From assembly GCA_050943495.1 (NCBI GenBank), contig JBMNPH010000002.1:236196-300195 (forward strand): a DNA stretch of 64,000 nucleotides. The letters run 5' to 3'. The position numbers and the translations under genes were made by a program. Source of the stretch: Merdivicinus sp050943495 (lineage in GTDB: Bacteria; Bacillota; Clostridia; Oscillospirales; Ruminococcaceae). The notes beneath the pieces are model-generated. The model saw nothing but the letters and a program-made list of their open reading frames with translations. It was not told the DNA's origin and did not search any database. Shown here piece by piece: positions 1 through 8,746 of this stretch (position 1 is its first letter; each line of letters begins with the position of its first letter).

Positions 1-181
1 ATTTATAGCGACCTTTTGCAAAATCATCCACTGCCATTTTGACAGGTTTTTCCAACAGAATATCACCATTTTCATCTGCTTGCTGCGCAATTTCTCTCGC
101 ACGCTTTGCAACTGCTACTACTAAAGAATAATAACTTTGACCTGGTTTCAGTAACTCCGGTACAGAAGGTCTATGCATCAT
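1..181 (-). CDS. rpoZ: RNA polymerase omega subunit, 3' end cut by window edge
   Basis: Omega is the small RNA polymerase subunit that helps fold and hold beta-prime. The reading frame opens MMHRPSVPEL and keeps the omega pattern: a Pro-rich start, then a helix with VVAVAKRARE, then a KPVKMAVDDF segment. About 60 codons are visible and the frame runs off the left edge without a stop. The ATG pair at 176-181 overlaps the end of gmk, so translation is probably coupled. The order yicC-remA-gmk-rpoZ is the usual Firmicutes arrangement and supports the call. Confidence 0.9.
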   Translation of the reverse strand, partial: MMHRPSVPELLKPGQSYYSLVVAVAKRAREIAQQADENGDILLEKPVKMAVDDFAKGRYK

Positions 182-788
182 AATTCAACACCTCATCAAT
201 TATTGATTTGCAATTCTGCGTTTTATTTTTTTCTGCGGTAAAGATTGCCTTCAATTCTGCTACAGCATCATCCAGTTTATCATTTACCACAATATAATCA
301 TACTGATACGCCATTTTCATTTCAGCAGCAGCAGCTTCCAACCGCCGATTTACGGTTTCGATATCCTCTGTCTGCCGGTCAATCAAGCGCCGACGCAATT
401 CCGAAAAACTGGGCGGCAGCACAAAGACTAGAATTGCCTCCGGGCATTTCTCCCGTATTTGCAGTGCTCCCTGCACTTCAATTTCCAAAATCACATTTTC
501 TCCACGCTGCAAGCGCTCATAAACGGGCCCGCGGGGAGTTCCATAATAATTGCCGCAATAACATGCATGTTCTAAGATTTCGTCCTGCTCAATTTTTTGT
601 TCGAAATCCTCTTTTGACATAAAGTAGTAATGCACGCCGTCTATTTCACCGGGGCGCGGTGAGCGGGTTGTCGCCGATACGGAAAGAAAGGCTTCTCCGC
701 CCTGGGCAAAAAACTCTTTTAGTACCGTCCCCTTTCCGCAGCCAGACGGTCCGGAAAATACCATCAAAACGCCTTTACTCGTCTTCAT
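171..788 (-). CDS. gmk: Guanylate kinase
   Basis: Phosphorylates GMP to GDP with ATP in the cytosol. The P-loop GPSGCGKGT sits at residues 13-21, followed by the GMP-binding region (SATTRSPRPGE, then GVHYYF) and the lid region with RRRLIDR. The product is 205 residues, the normal length. The frame is open further upstream, but the ATG at 788 is preferred because AGAGGTGG lies 6-7 bases before it and the family starts just ahead of the P-loop. The start lies inside the end of remA (14-base overlap), and the stop overlaps the rpoZ start. Confidence 0.96.
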   Translation of the reverse strand: MKTSKGVLMVFSGPSGCGKGTVLKEFFAQGGEAFLSVSATTRSPRPGEIDGVHYYFMSKEDFEQKIEQDEILEHACYCGNYYGTPRGPVYERLQRGENVILEIEVQGALQIREKCPEAILVFVLPPSFSELRRRLIDRQTEDIETVNRRLEAAAAEMKMAYQYDYIVVNDKLDDAVAELKAIFTAEKNKTQNCKSIIDEVLNYDA

Positions 789-1044
789 CCGGTTCCACCT
801 CTTCTTCATCATTCTGGACAAAACGATTTGCTACTGTTTCCGGCTGAATAGCTGACAGGATAACATGACCGCTGTCCATCACAATTACGGCACGTGTGCG
901 CCGACCGTATGTTGCATCAATCAACAGTCCACTATCCCGTGCATCTTGGATAATTCGTTTAATAGGGGCAGATTCCGGACTGACAATCGTAATAATACGA
1001 TTTGCCGACACCATATTTCCAAAGCCAATATTGATCAGTTTCAT
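775..1044 (-). CDS. remA: RemA-like extracellular matrix regulator (DUF370)
   Basis: An 89-residue protein of the RemA/DUF370 family. In B. subtilis, RemA binds DNA to activate biofilm-matrix and osmoprotectant genes. The family pattern is clear: MKLINIGFGN at the start, then IKRIIQDARD and the basic DATYGRRTRAVIV segment. The C-terminus is strongly acidic (many Glu and Asp). A GGGGG-type ribosome site precedes the ATG. It lies 12 bases after yicC and overlaps gmk, so it belongs to the yicC-remA-gmk-rpoZ operon. The role in this organism is inferred only from the family. Confidence 0.9.
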   Translation of the reverse strand: MKLINIGFGNMVSANRIITIVSPESAPIKRIIQDARDSGLLIDATYGRRTRAVIVMDSGHVILSAIQPETVANRFVQNDEEEVEPDEDE

Positions 1045-1056
1045 TTTCCAACCCCC

Positions 1057-1935
1057 TTATTCGATATTTTGAATTTGTTCTCTTATCTTTTCAATTTCCG
1101 ATTTAAGCGACACAACAATTCGGGAAAGCTCGGCATCCTGGGCTTTGGATCCGATTGTATTCGCTTCTCGATTCATTTCCTGCACCAGAAAATCCAGCTT
1201 TTTCCCTACCGGTTCTCCGCTTTCCATCAGAGTAGAAAATTGATCCAAATGGCTGCGCAAACGAACGGTTTCTTCATCAACGGCAACTTTATCCGCAAAA
1301 ATTGCAGCTTCCGTCACCAATCTTGCCTCATCCACACTCGTATCCTGAAGAACTTCCGATAACTTTGCGTACAGGCGGTTATAATACACTCGCTGACGTT
1401 CCGGCGCATATTCCTCGACACGAGCCACCAATTCTCGGACATTTTCGAGCTTTTCACCTAAATCCTCGAAGAGTTTCTGTCCCTCTGTCTGGCGCATTTG
1501 TTCAAATGAAACAATGGCCTGGGCTGCTACAGAACTTACCGCTTCTGTAACCGCTTCCTCATCCATTTCGGCACGTTTTACAGAAAAAATTTCCGGCAAC
1601 CTAAGCAGTTGTGAGAGTGTCAGATCATCTTCCAAACCGAGCGTTTCTCCGGCTTTACGCAGAGCCTTGATATAGCTTTCCGCAACGGCTTCATCTACCG
1701 TAACCACTGTGTCCTGTCCATTCTGCGACGAAATGGTCAGCTGAACCTCAATTTTTCCGCGACTAACAGCCCCCTGCACCTGTTTTTTGAGACGATCCTC
1801 TAAAAACAGGAATGCCTTGGGCAATTTTACCGCACATTCAAAATAACGATGATTTACCGATTTGATTTCCACGGAAATATCGAAGCCGGCAGCGCTTGCC
1901 TGTGCTCTTCCATAGCCGGTCATACTTTTGAGCAT
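1057..1935 (-). CDS. yicC: YicC/YloC family endoribonuclease
   Basis: The N-terminal YicC domain starts MLKSMTGYGR and contains the SVNHRYFE motif. The C-terminal DUF1732 half contains RLRSHLDQF and ends with the signature KLDFLVQEMNREANTIGSKA. YicC proteins are endoribonucleases in characterised bacteria. The start is set at 1935 because the family begins at this Met and a GGAAAGGAA ribosome site lies just upstream; in-frame codons further out would put 15 atypical residues in front. It is the first gene of the yicC-remA-gmk-rpoZ operon, behind an extended -10 promoter. The length of 292 residues is normal. Confidence 0.93.
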   Translation of the reverse strand: MLKSMTGYGRAQASAAGFDISVEIKSVNHRYFECAVKLPKAFLFLEDRLKKQVQGAVSRGKIEVQLTISSQNGQDTVVTVDEAVAESYIKALRKAGETLGLEDDLTLSQLLRLPEIFSVKRAEMDEEAVTEAVSSVAAQAIVSFEQMRQTEGQKLFEDLGEKLENVRELVARVEEYAPERQRVYYNRLYAKLSEVLQDTSVDEARLVTEAAIFADKVAVDEETVRLRSHLDQFSTLMESGEPVGKKLDFLVQEMNREANTIGSKAQDAELSRIVVSLKSEIEKIREQIQNIE

Positions 1936-1988
1936 TGTGCTATCATTCCTTTCCATCCGTAGATCGAATGGTTTTTTCAACGATATTT

Positions 1989-1997
1989 ATTATAACA
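1989..1997 (-). promoter_or_regulatory. Extended -10 promoter for the yicC operon
   Basis: On the minus strand the sequence reads TGTTATAAT, a perfect extended -10 element, about 55 bases upstream of the yicC start. No good -35 hexamer is visible at 17 bases, which is common for extended -10 promoters. Confidence 0.5.
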
Positions 1998-2134
1998 CAG
2001 AAGAGGTCGTATGCGATCATTTTGTTAACAATTTGTTCAGAAAATTCATTCTATTTTTACTTTCCTTAAATTCTGTCAGATTAAGATCACTCAATAATCT
2101 ACTTATATATAAAGATTCTTTCCCAAAAATAATC

Positions 2135-2157
2135 AAAAAGCCGCCCGTAGGCGGCTC
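2135..2157 (-). terminator. Rho-independent terminator after the ThuA gene
   Basis: On the minus strand a perfect 7-bp GC-rich stem (AGCCGCC, loop TACG, GGCGGCT) is followed by a T run. It lies directly after the stop codon of the ThuA-domain gene. Confidence 0.9.
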
Positions 2158-2163
2158 ATTACA

Positions 2164-2895
2164 TTATTTCGTATATACAGGATTCGGATAATGACCATAC
2201 TGCATTTTGGGGGTATCCTTTTCCGGAGCTGCCCAGCGAACCGCATTGACAATAACCTTCTGAATTTCTGCCTGATGGTAGATTGGGAACGTCTCATGAC
2301 CGGGCTGGAAATAGAAGATATGACCTTTTCCACGGGTATAGGTGCAGCCGCTACGGAATACCTCGCCGCCTTCAAACCAGCTGATGAAAACCTGCTCGTC
2401 GGGCTGCGGAATTTCAAAGTGCTCACCATAAGTTTCTTCGTGCTCAATTACAATGTGATCGTCCAATCCCTTCATAATGGGATGACCGGGATTCACCGTC
2501 CACAGAATTTCCTTATCCCCGGATTCCCGCCATTTCAGATTGACCGAACGAGTTCCGCAAATTTTATGGAAAATTTTAGATGCGTGGCCGGAATGCAGAA
2601 CCACAAGTCCCATTCCATCCAGAACGCGTTGATGCACACGTTCTACAATTTCATCTGCCACTTTTTCATGTGCACAATGTCCCCACCAAATCAAGACATC
2701 TGTCTGATCCAAAACTTCTTTTGTCAGGCCATGTTCCGGCATCTCCAATGTTGCCGTTCCCGCCTCAATATCACATTCCCGATTCAGAAATTCCGCAATA
2801 GTGCCATGAATTCCCTTGGGGTAGATGGCAGCGACCTGCGGCATTTCTTTTTCATGTACATTTTCATTCCACACCGTAACATGAATTTTTTCCAT
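2164..2895 (-). CDS. ThuA-domain protein (class I glutamine amidotransferase-like fold)
   Basis: A 243-residue ThuA-family protein. Visible family features are the N-terminal VTVWNENVHE, the DVLIWWGHCAHE segment, GLVVLHSGHASK, WTVNPGHPI, HEETYGEHF and the C-terminal GHIFYFQPGHETFP. ThuA proteins take part in sugar metabolism (trehalose utilisation in rhizobia) but their reaction is poorly defined, so no substrate is assigned. The start at 2895 has a GGAGG site 8-9 bases upstream. The gene is alone, with its own promoter (2932-2960) and terminator. Confidence 0.85.
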   Translation of the reverse strand: MEKIHVTVWNENVHEKEMPQVAAIYPKGIHGTIAEFLNRECDIEAGTATLEMPEHGLTKEVLDQTDVLIWWGHCAHEKVADEIVERVHQRVLDGMGLVVLHSGHASKIFHKICGTRSVNLKWRESGDKEILWTVNPGHPIMKGLDDHIVIEHEETYGEHFEIPQPDEQVFISWFEGGEVFRSGCTYTRGKGHIFYFQPGHETFPIYHQAEIQKVIVNAVRWAAPEKDTPKMQYGHYPNPVYTK

Positions 2896-2931
2896 AATAC
2901 TCAGCCTCCGTGTAATCGTTTTCATACGCAT

Positions 2932-2960
2932 ATTGTATCACGATTTATTTCCCTTGTCAA
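2932..2960 (-). promoter_or_regulatory. Sigma-A promoter for the ThuA gene
   Basis: On the minus strand, TTGACA and TACAAT are separated by exactly 17 bases. The -10 box ends about 36 bases upstream of the start codon. Confidence 0.85.
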
Positions 2961-3013
2961 TTCTGAATGTTAAAAATTATGCATAAATTATATTAGAAAC
3001 TTCTGTCATTTTT

Positions 3014-3049
3014 ATAAAAAACAGGCACTCTGCCTGAAACAGAGTGCCT
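3014..3049 (-). terminator. Rho-independent terminator after the M24 peptidase gene
   Basis: On the minus strand a perfect 10-bp stem (AGGCACTCTG / CAGAGTGCCT) is followed by a run of six T. It lies 17 bases past the stop codon of the peptidase gene. Confidence 0.92.
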
Positions 3050-3065
3050 ATCAATTTGCAAAATA

Positions 3066-4856
3066 TCAGCGGGAAACCGGCGCAGTGTATTTTTCAAGCC
3101 ATTTGCGTGCACGTTCACTGACAAGAGGCGAAATTTCATGCCAAACTTTCTCGTGATAGCGGTTCAGCCAGTCAATTTCATAGTCGGTCATAATGGAAAC
3201 TTCCAAACAATTGCGGTCAATCGGAACTAGTGTGAAGTTCTCAAATCCCATCATCTGTCCGTATTCCGTCATTTCTTTTTTGATAACATGAACGACATTT
3301 TCGGTGCGGATTCCATGTTCACCTTCCCGGTAAACGCCCGGTTCCACAGTCAGCACCATGCCTTCTTCCAGCTTAACAGGAGAGCCAAACCCCTGGGGGC
3401 CTTCATGGACATTCAGCATAAATCCGACACCATGACCGGTACCGCAGCGATAATCCAGCCCTTCCCGCCAGAAATATTCCCGGCACAGTACGTCCAATTG
3501 ACTTCCACTTTGCCCGTATTTGAAGGTTGCTTCCATCAAAGCAATGGAACCTTTCAGCGCAAGGGTAAAGTCATGACGTTCGGTTTCATTGATGGGACCC
3601 AGTGCAAAGGTACGGGTAATATCCGTTGTACCGTCCAAATACTGCCCACCGCTGTCAATCAAAAGGAAACTCTTCCGTTCCAATTTTGCGGAAGAATCTG
3701 CTTTTGGAGCATAGTGCATCATTGCTGCATTCTCTCGATAAGCTACAATAGCACCGAAACTGTCACCACGGTTGAGAGGCTGTGCATGCCGGAATTCCGC
3801 AAGCTTTTCAGAACATTGATATTCCGTCAGCTCGGTTCCTTTTTCCAGTTCCTCATACAGCCATCCATAAAATTCCGCCAATGCGCAACCGTCTTTGCGA
3901 TATGCATTCTGAGTATTCGTATTCTCAGTGGAATTTTTACACGCTTTCATTAAGAAGATGGGATCTTCGCCTGCCATAACAGTGAGAGTCTCATTTTGTT
4001 CCATTGCATCCCACAACGCAGAATTCAATTCTTTTTCATCACAGAGAACACGGAATTTTTTATCAGTCTGAGCCAGAAAATCGTAGATTTCCTCATAGGA
4101 ACGGAGAGAAATCCCCTCTTCGCCCAACATAGCAGTCAATTCAGATGAAATACGGTTCTGTTCGGTAAACAGGATCGCCTCATCCGGCGAAATCCAAGCA
4201 TATGCAATCAGCACCGGGTTGTTTTCCACATCATTTGCCCGGAGATTGAACAGCCATGCAATATTATCCAATTTGCTGACTGCAATGGCATCTGCATGGA
4301 GGGCTGTCAATTTTTCCCGGAGGGCAGTCAGTTTTTCGCTGGCAGATTTTCCGGTATAAATCACGTCTAAAGCATAGGCTTCGGTGAAAATTTCGGCAGG
4401 GCGGCCTTCTTTTTCCCAAAGATCGTTGGCGTAATCGACGGATATATCAATTTCCATTCCCTTTTCAGAAAAATCTTTCCGCATTTTTTTCAGTTCCGCA
4501 GCAGAAAAAAGCCGGCCATTGAGACCAATAATGCTGCCCTCTGAAAGCTGATTCTTCAAATATTGCACCGGAGACGGACAGTCAGCATCAGCCGCCCGGA
4601 AGAGAGTTGCTTCGCTGCCTGCGAGTTCCTTCGCTGCCTGTACATAATAACGTCCATCTGTCCAAAGGCCGCTCATTTCCCGGGTAATGACAAAAGTTCC
4701 TGCACTTCCGGAGAATCCGGATACAAAGGCACGTGTTTTCCAATGATCGGAAACATATTCACTCATATGAGGATCAGCGCTGGGCACCAGAATGGCATCT
4801 ATGCAATTCTCCTCCATTTTTTTTCGAATGTATGCAATTTTTTCGTTCACTGTCAT
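3066..4856 (-). CDS. Xaa-Pro aminopeptidase, M24B family
   Basis: Cytosolic metallopeptidase that releases an N-terminal residue ahead of proline. At 596 residues it has the long APP1-like architecture: two creatinase N-terminal domains (opening MTVNEKIAYIRKKM), then a C-terminal M24 pita-bread domain. The metal ligands are visible in order: the two Asp in DSGGQYLDGTTDITRT, the His in GTGHGVGFMLNVHEGPQG, the Glu in LTVEPGVY and the Glu in GIRTENVV. A short tail after the catalytic domain is typical of APP1. AGGAGG precedes the start. It is monocistronic between its own promoter and terminator. Confidence 0.93.
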   Translation of the reverse strand: MTVNEKIAYIRKKMEENCIDAILVPSADPHMSEYVSDHWKTRAFVSGFSGSAGTFVITREMSGLWTDGRYYVQAAKELAGSEATLFRAADADCPSPVQYLKNQLSEGSIIGLNGRLFSAAELKKMRKDFSEKGMEIDISVDYANDLWEKEGRPAEIFTEAYALDVIYTGKSASEKLTALREKLTALHADAIAVSKLDNIAWLFNLRANDVENNPVLIAYAWISPDEAILFTEQNRISSELTAMLGEEGISLRSYEEIYDFLAQTDKKFRVLCDEKELNSALWDAMEQNETLTVMAGEDPIFLMKACKNSTENTNTQNAYRKDGCALAEFYGWLYEELEKGTELTEYQCSEKLAEFRHAQPLNRGDSFGAIVAYRENAAMMHYAPKADSSAKLERKSFLLIDSGGQYLDGTTDITRTFALGPINETERHDFTLALKGSIALMEATFKYGQSGSQLDVLCREYFWREGLDYRCGTGHGVGFMLNVHEGPQGFGSPVKLEEGMVLTVEPGVYREGEHGIRTENVVHVIKKEMTEYGQMMGFENFTLVPIDRNCLEVSIMTDYEIDWLNRYHEKVWHEISPLVSERARKWLEKYTAPVSR

Positions 4857-4892
4857 ACGGAATTCCTCCTGTATATCTGCTGAATTGATTTT

Positions 4893-4921
4893 AGTATAAC
4901 ACCTTTTCCAAAAGACCGCAA
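4893..4921 (-). promoter_or_regulatory. Sigma-A promoter for the M24 peptidase gene
   Basis: On the minus strand, TTGCGG and TATACT are separated by 17 bases, with a TG extended -10 (TGTTATACT). The -10 lies 37 bases upstream of the start codon. Confidence 0.75.
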
Positions 4922-5017
4922 GAGGATTCTCCGTTAAGTTTCCAGCAATTTGGAAAATTCCCCTAAATCTTTTTCAAATACAGCCGGAACTTTATCAGAA
5001 AATAAAGAGCATTTTTG

Positions 5018-5046
5018 TTGACAGAAGCTAATTTTTGTTTTATAAT
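5018..5046 (+). promoter_or_regulatory. Sigma-A promoter for feoAB
   Basis: Perfect TTGACA and TATAAT separated by 17 bases, ending about 50 bases before the feoA start codon. Such a consensus promoter fits control by a repressor acting just downstream. Confidence 0.92.
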
Positions 5047-5050
5047 ATTT

Positions 5051-5070
5051 TTGTAACCTAAGGCTAACAA
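5051..5070 (+). promoter_or_regulatory. Candidate metal-regulator operator in the feoA leader
   Basis: An imperfect dyad, TTGTAACCTA followed by AGGCTAACAA, covers the expected transcription start just after the -10 box. Its CCTAAGGCTAAC core resembles DtxR/IdeR/MntR-family boxes (TTAGGTTAGCCTAA type). Iron repression of feo is well known, but the regulator and the site here are inferred. Confidence 0.45.
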
Positions 5071-5096
5071 TTTATCAAACAGATGAGGTGTCAAGC

Positions 5097-5345
5097 ATGA
5101 CATTAGATCAATTGAAACCAGGTGAATGTGCCATTATTGAACAAGTAGGAGGGGAAGGTGCTCTCCGCCGCCGCTTATTGGATATGGGGTTGACTCCAAA
5201 AACGCATGTCGCTGTCCGAAAGGTTGCCCCAATGGGAGATCCGATTGAATTGTTTTTGCGCAGCTATGTCCTGACTATCCGAAAAGATGATGCTGCAAAT
5301 ATTACCTTGCTGGAAGGCAGCGTACAAAAGGCGGTGAAAGCATGA
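5097..5345 (+). CDS. feoA: FeoA ferrous iron transport accessory protein
   Basis: An 82-residue cytosolic SH3-like protein that assists FeoB. Family features are LDQLKPGECA at the start, the RRRLLDMGLTPKT turn, the VRKVAPMGDPIEL strand and YVLTIRKDDA near the end. The frame is open from a GTG nine bases earlier, but the ATG at 5097 is chosen because GAGGTG lies 6-7 bases before it. It overlaps feoB by 4 bases (ATGA), showing coupled translation. It is the first gene of feoA-feoB-Cys-rich, behind a consensus promoter and a possible metal-responsive operator. Confidence 0.95.
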   Translation: MTLDQLKPGECAIIEQVGGEGALRRRLLDMGLTPKTHVAVRKVAPMGDPIELFLRSYVLTIRKDDAANITLLEGSVQKAVKA

Positions 5346-7357
5346 AACTTCTTTTTGCTCTTGCCGGTAACCAGAACAGCGGAAAAACAACGCTTTTCAA
5401 TCGTTTGACCGGTTCTAACCAGCATGTCGGAAATTTTCCGGGCGTTACAGTCGAAAAAAAGGAAGGCAGCGTCAAAAAACATCCGGAAGCCACAGTAGTC
5501 GACTTGCCCGGCATCTATTCCCTGTCCCCTTATACATCCGAAGAAATTGTTACGCGGGATTTCCTGCTTCAGGAACATCCGAATGGCATAATCAATATCG
5601 TAGATGCAACCAATATTGAACGAAATCTCTATCTTTCCCTTCAGCTGATTGAACTGGGAATTCCAATGGTTATCGCGCTGAATATGATGGATGAGGTGCG
5701 GGCAAGCGGAAATTCTATTCATGTAAAGCAGCTTGCACAGGAATTGGGCGTTCCGGTGATTCCGATTTCAGCCGGTAAAAATGAAGGTATCGATGAACTG
5801 ATCGATACCGCTATCAAAACCGCCTCCCAAAACCGCAAGCCTTTGAAATACGATTTCTGCGATGGAGAGGTCCATAAAGCCATTCATGCGATTGCTCATA
5901 TCGTGACCGATCAGGCAGCTGAAGCAGCGCTTCCGCTTCGGTTTACTGCAACCAAACTGGTCGAAGGAGATGAACCTACTCGAAATCTTCTCAAACTGGA
6001 TGAGGATCAAAAGCATATTATCGACCACATCGTTGAGGATATGGAAAGCGAATTGGGTACTGACCGCGAAGCAGCACTGGCAGATATGCGATATTCCTTT
6101 ATTGAAAAGACTTGTGCCAGCTGTGTTATCAAGCATCAGGAAACGCGGGAACAGGTTCGTTCTGAAAAAATTGACCGCGTTTTAACCAGCAAATACTGGG
6201 GTATCCCGATCTTTATTGCCATTATGTTCTTTATTTTCTGGGTTACCTTTACGCTGCTTGGAGAGCCGCTGCAGCAATTGATGGATGAGGGAATTACTCT
6301 TCTGACCGGTGCTGTCCAGAAACTAATGCAAACGGCTCAAATCAGCGGCTGGCTGCAAAGTTTGGTCATTGACGGTATTTTTGCCGGTGTTGGAAGTGTT
6401 CTTTCCTTCCTGCCGATTATCGTTTTGCTCTTTTTCTTCCTTTCTCTGTTGGAAGACAGCGGTTATATGGCAAGGGTTGCCTTTGTTATGGATAAGCTGC
6501 TGCGAAAAATTGGATTATCCGGGCGTTCTTTTGTGCCGATGCTGATCGGATTCGGATGCAGCGTTCCCGCTATTATGTCTGCACGGACCCTCTCGAGCGA
6601 GCGTGATCGGAAAATGACAATTCTTCTGACCCCGTTTATGTCATGCAGTGCTAAGCTTCCCATTTATGGAATGATTATTATGGCATTCTTCCCGCACAAC
6701 CGTGCTCTTATTATGATTTCGGTCTACCTGATCGGAATTCTGGTCGCAATTCTTTCCGGATTGCTACTCAATAAAACGGCATTCCGCGGCAATCCGGTTC
6801 CATTCGTGATGGAATTGCCCGCCTACCGGATCCCCTCCCCCAAAAGCGTCCTGCTTTTGATGTGGGAAAAAGCAAAGGATTTTATCCGGAAAGCCTTTAC
6901 CATTATTTTTATGGCTTCGATTGTTATCTGGTTCTTGCAGAGTTTCGACACGCACCTTAACATGGTCGCAGACAGTTCTCAGAGCATTCTTGCTATGATT
7001 GGTTCTGCAATTGCCCCGATCTTTACGCCCATCGGATTCCATGACTGGCGCGCATCTACCGCACTTTTGACCGGTATTACAGCAAAGGAAACTGTCGTAT
7101 CTACCTTGACAGTTTTGACCGGTGCCGCAACGGATGCACAGCTTGCTGAAGTCTTGGCAACCATTTTTACGCCGGTTAGTGCTTTTTCTTTCCTGGTATT
7201 CACGGTATTGTATATGCCTTGCGTGGCGGCGTTTGCGGCAAGTAAACGGGAACTTGGTTCCTGGAAAGGCGCTATTCTGACCGCTCTGTATCAGACTGGT
7301 GCGGCATATGTAACGGCCTTGGTTGTCTATCAGATCGGGAATCTTTTGATCCGTTAA
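5342..7357 (+). CDS. feoB: FeoB ferrous iron transporter
   Basis: Membrane permease for Fe(II) with an N-terminal G-protein domain. G1 is GNQNSGKTT at residues 9-17, G3 is DLPGIYSL near 57 and G4 is NMMD near 118. A helical GDI-like region follows to about 270, then the membrane half with two Gate domains (SGRSFVPMLIGFGCSVPAIM is the characteristic Gate motif with its Cys) and a closing GITAKETVVSTL segment. The length of 671 residues is normal. It overlaps feoA by 4 bases and is followed 14 bases later by the small Cys-rich protein. Confidence 0.97.
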   Translation: MKLLFALAGNQNSGKTTLFNRLTGSNQHVGNFPGVTVEKKEGSVKKHPEATVVDLPGIYSLSPYTSEEIVTRDFLLQEHPNGIINIVDATNIERNLYLSLQLIELGIPMVIALNMMDEVRASGNSIHVKQLAQELGVPVIPISAGKNEGIDELIDTAIKTASQNRKPLKYDFCDGEVHKAIHAIAHIVTDQAAEAALPLRFTATKLVEGDEPTRNLLKLDEDQKHIIDHIVEDMESELGTDREAALADMRYSFIEKTCASCVIKHQETREQVRSEKIDRVLTSKYWGIPIFIAIMFFIFWVTFTLLGEPLQQLMDEGITLLTGAVQKLMQTAQISGWLQSLVIDGIFAGVGSVLSFLPIIVLLFFFLSLLEDSGYMARVAFVMDKLLRKIGLSGRSFVPMLIGFGCSVPAIMSARTLSSERDRKMTILLTPFMSCSAKLPIYGMIIMAFFPHNRALIMISVYLIGILVAILSGLLLNKTAFRGNPVPFVMELPAYRIPSPKSVLLLMWEKAKDFIRKAFTIIFMASIVIWFLQSFDTHLNMVADSSQSILAMIGSAIAPIFTPIGFHDWRASTALLTGITAKETVVSTLTVLTGAATDAQLAEVLATIFTPVSAFSFLVFTVLYMPCVAAFAASKRELGSWKGAILTALYQTGAAYVTALVVYQIGNLLIR

Positions 7358-7371
7358 AAAGGAGATGACTT

Positions 7372-7530
7372 ATGACATTCTCAGATATTCTTCTGATACT
7401 GGCATTGATTTGTGCAGTCATTGCGGTGATTGTTTCCATGCGGCGCCGTAAAAAACAGGGAAAAGGCTGCTGCGGCAATTGTTCTTCCTGTTCTGCCGGA
7501 TGTCATTCCCAATCCACACAAAATAAATAA
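7372..7530 (+). CDS. FeoB-associated Cys-rich membrane protein
   Basis: A 52-residue protein read directly from the sequence. It has one N-terminal membrane helix (ILLILALICAVIAVIV), then a basic RRRKKQGKG stretch and a Cys cluster CCGNCSSCSAGCH. This matches the small FeoB-associated Cys-rich proteins found after feoB in Firmicutes, which may act like FeoC, though the mechanism is unknown. An AAGGAG site lies 6-7 bases before the ATG and 7 bases after the feoB stop. A terminator follows at once, so it is the last gene of the feo operon. Confidence 0.88.
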   Translation: MTFSDILLILALICAVIAVIVSMRRRKKQGKGCCGNCSSCSAGCHSQSTQNK

Positions 7531-7535
7531 TAAAC

Positions 7536-7575
7536 AACCGGGGATTCCTCATTTGCTGGAATTCCCGGTTTTATT
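7536..7575. terminator. Bidirectional terminator between feo operon and MtaA-like gene
   Basis: A 13-bp stem (AACCGGGGATTCC / GGAATTCCCGGTT, one G-T wobble) is followed by a T-rich tail on the plus strand and has A residues on the other side, so it can stop both converging operons. Confidence 0.85.
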
Positions 7576-7583
7576 TTAGACAA

Positions 7584-8666
7584 TTATTTTTTTACTGGCA
7601 GCGACTGGTGTACCAAATCAACCAGCCGTTTTGCTTCCTCAAAAGTAGAAGCCTGTGTCTGGAAAATGACCCGTTTCCCCTCCAGAAAATCAAGATTATC
7701 CTCAATTTCCTGTCCGGTTGCAGCCAATATGATTACCTTATCCGCCAATTCCTTTTCGTATTTTTTGTAAATATCCACTGGCGCTGGCTGACTGGGATCC
7801 TGCACAATCTGAATATAGGTGATTTTATCAATTGAAGCCACTCCCGGAATGACATGTGCACCGCCTCCATGCAAATGCATTAAAGCGTTTTGGTAGGGCT
7901 CAATTAACTTTTTCGTATAAGGTTTCCCGAAAATTTCATACATGCTGGGGGAACACATATAAGACCAGTCTTCTGACAGATGTCCGAAGGATCCTTCCGG
8001 TGCCCAAACTCCGTTGCCGTCAATAATTCCTCCGCAGAATCCGTTATAAAGATCTACCTGCTGTTTCATAAACCAACCTTCCATCTCGGTACACTTTTCC
8101 AGCAGGCGATGAACTTCTTCCGGTTCATCATAAAAGTCCGTAAACAAATCATTTCCGCGGACAAAATTCGCCAAATCCGTTGGGCTGCATCCACCACGCA
8201 AACGTGCGGCAATTTTCCCTTGCCCTTTTTCCTGAATATATGCGATACCATCCATAACATAACGGAACCATTTATTATGCGGATCCGTATGCAGGCGGTC
8301 GACATCTTTCCAGGATCGAACAATCGGGATATGATAACTGGTTGTTTTTTCTACCTGAACCTCTCCGCCCAGATAGGCACTATGTTCTGCAATTCCAAAA
8401 CGCGGGTACATTGACGGAATCAAATCATCGGCAACATCCATCCGATTGGACCAGATTGTCTCTTGTTGCAAAAGACAGGCATCCAGAAATTCCTTCAATT
8501 GGGTATCAAAATTCCACTGATTCAGCGGTTTTACTTCCGGTACTGCTACTCTGTCCTGCACTTCTGCAATATCCAGAATCTGTATTAAGGCACCCTTAGA
8601 ATCCCGATCATGGAGCAAACGGTAATTTTCAACAATCTCCTCCAGATTTTCTCTGTAGTATGGCAT
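7584..8666 (-). CDS. Uroporphyrinogen decarboxylase-like (MtaA/CmuA-type fold) protein
   Basis: A 360-residue member of the URO-D/MtaA superfamily. Classical HemE heme enzymes are not meant: the gene sits at the end of a sugar transporter operon and the HemE N-terminal PVWxMRQAGR motif is not visible. Family-like segments include RLRGGCSPTDLANFVRG, ALMHLHGGGAHVIPGV and a C-terminal TGQEIEDNLDFLEGKRVIFQT. Relatives include methylcobamide:CoM methyltransferases, but gut Clostridia carry many uncharacterised paralogues beside sugar genes. No substrate is assigned. GGAGGGGAT precedes the ATG. Two related genes lie at 34.4-36.5 kb. Confidence 0.75.
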   Translation of the reverse strand: MPYYRENLEEIVENYRLLHDRDSKGALIQILDIAEVQDRVAVPEVKPLNQWNFDTQLKEFLDACLLQQETIWSNRMDVADDLIPSMYPRFGIAEHSAYLGGEVQVEKTTSYHIPIVRSWKDVDRLHTDPHNKWFRYVMDGIAYIQEKGQGKIAARLRGGCSPTDLANFVRGNDLFTDFYDEPEEVHRLLEKCTEMEGWFMKQQVDLYNGFCGGIIDGNGVWAPEGSFGHLSEDWSYMCSPSMYEIFGKPYTKKLIEPYQNALMHLHGGGAHVIPGVASIDKITYIQIVQDPSQPAPVDIYKKYEKELADKVIILAATGQEIEDNLDFLEGKRVIFQTQASTFEEAKRLVDLVHQSLPVKK

Positions 8667-8746
8667 TAGAATCCCCTCCTCTATCTTCCTTATTTTACAT
8701 CATATGTTCCTATTTTTCAAGAATAATGTAAAAATATCTAGAAGAT

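Noticed and set aside
2191..2973. A 260-codon plus-strand frame over the ThuA gene
   Set aside because: Antisense shadow of a well-supported family gene; no ribosome site or recognisable motif.
7584..8666. HemE, heme pathway enzyme
   Set aside because: The HemE substrate motif is not seen and neighbours are sugar transport genes.
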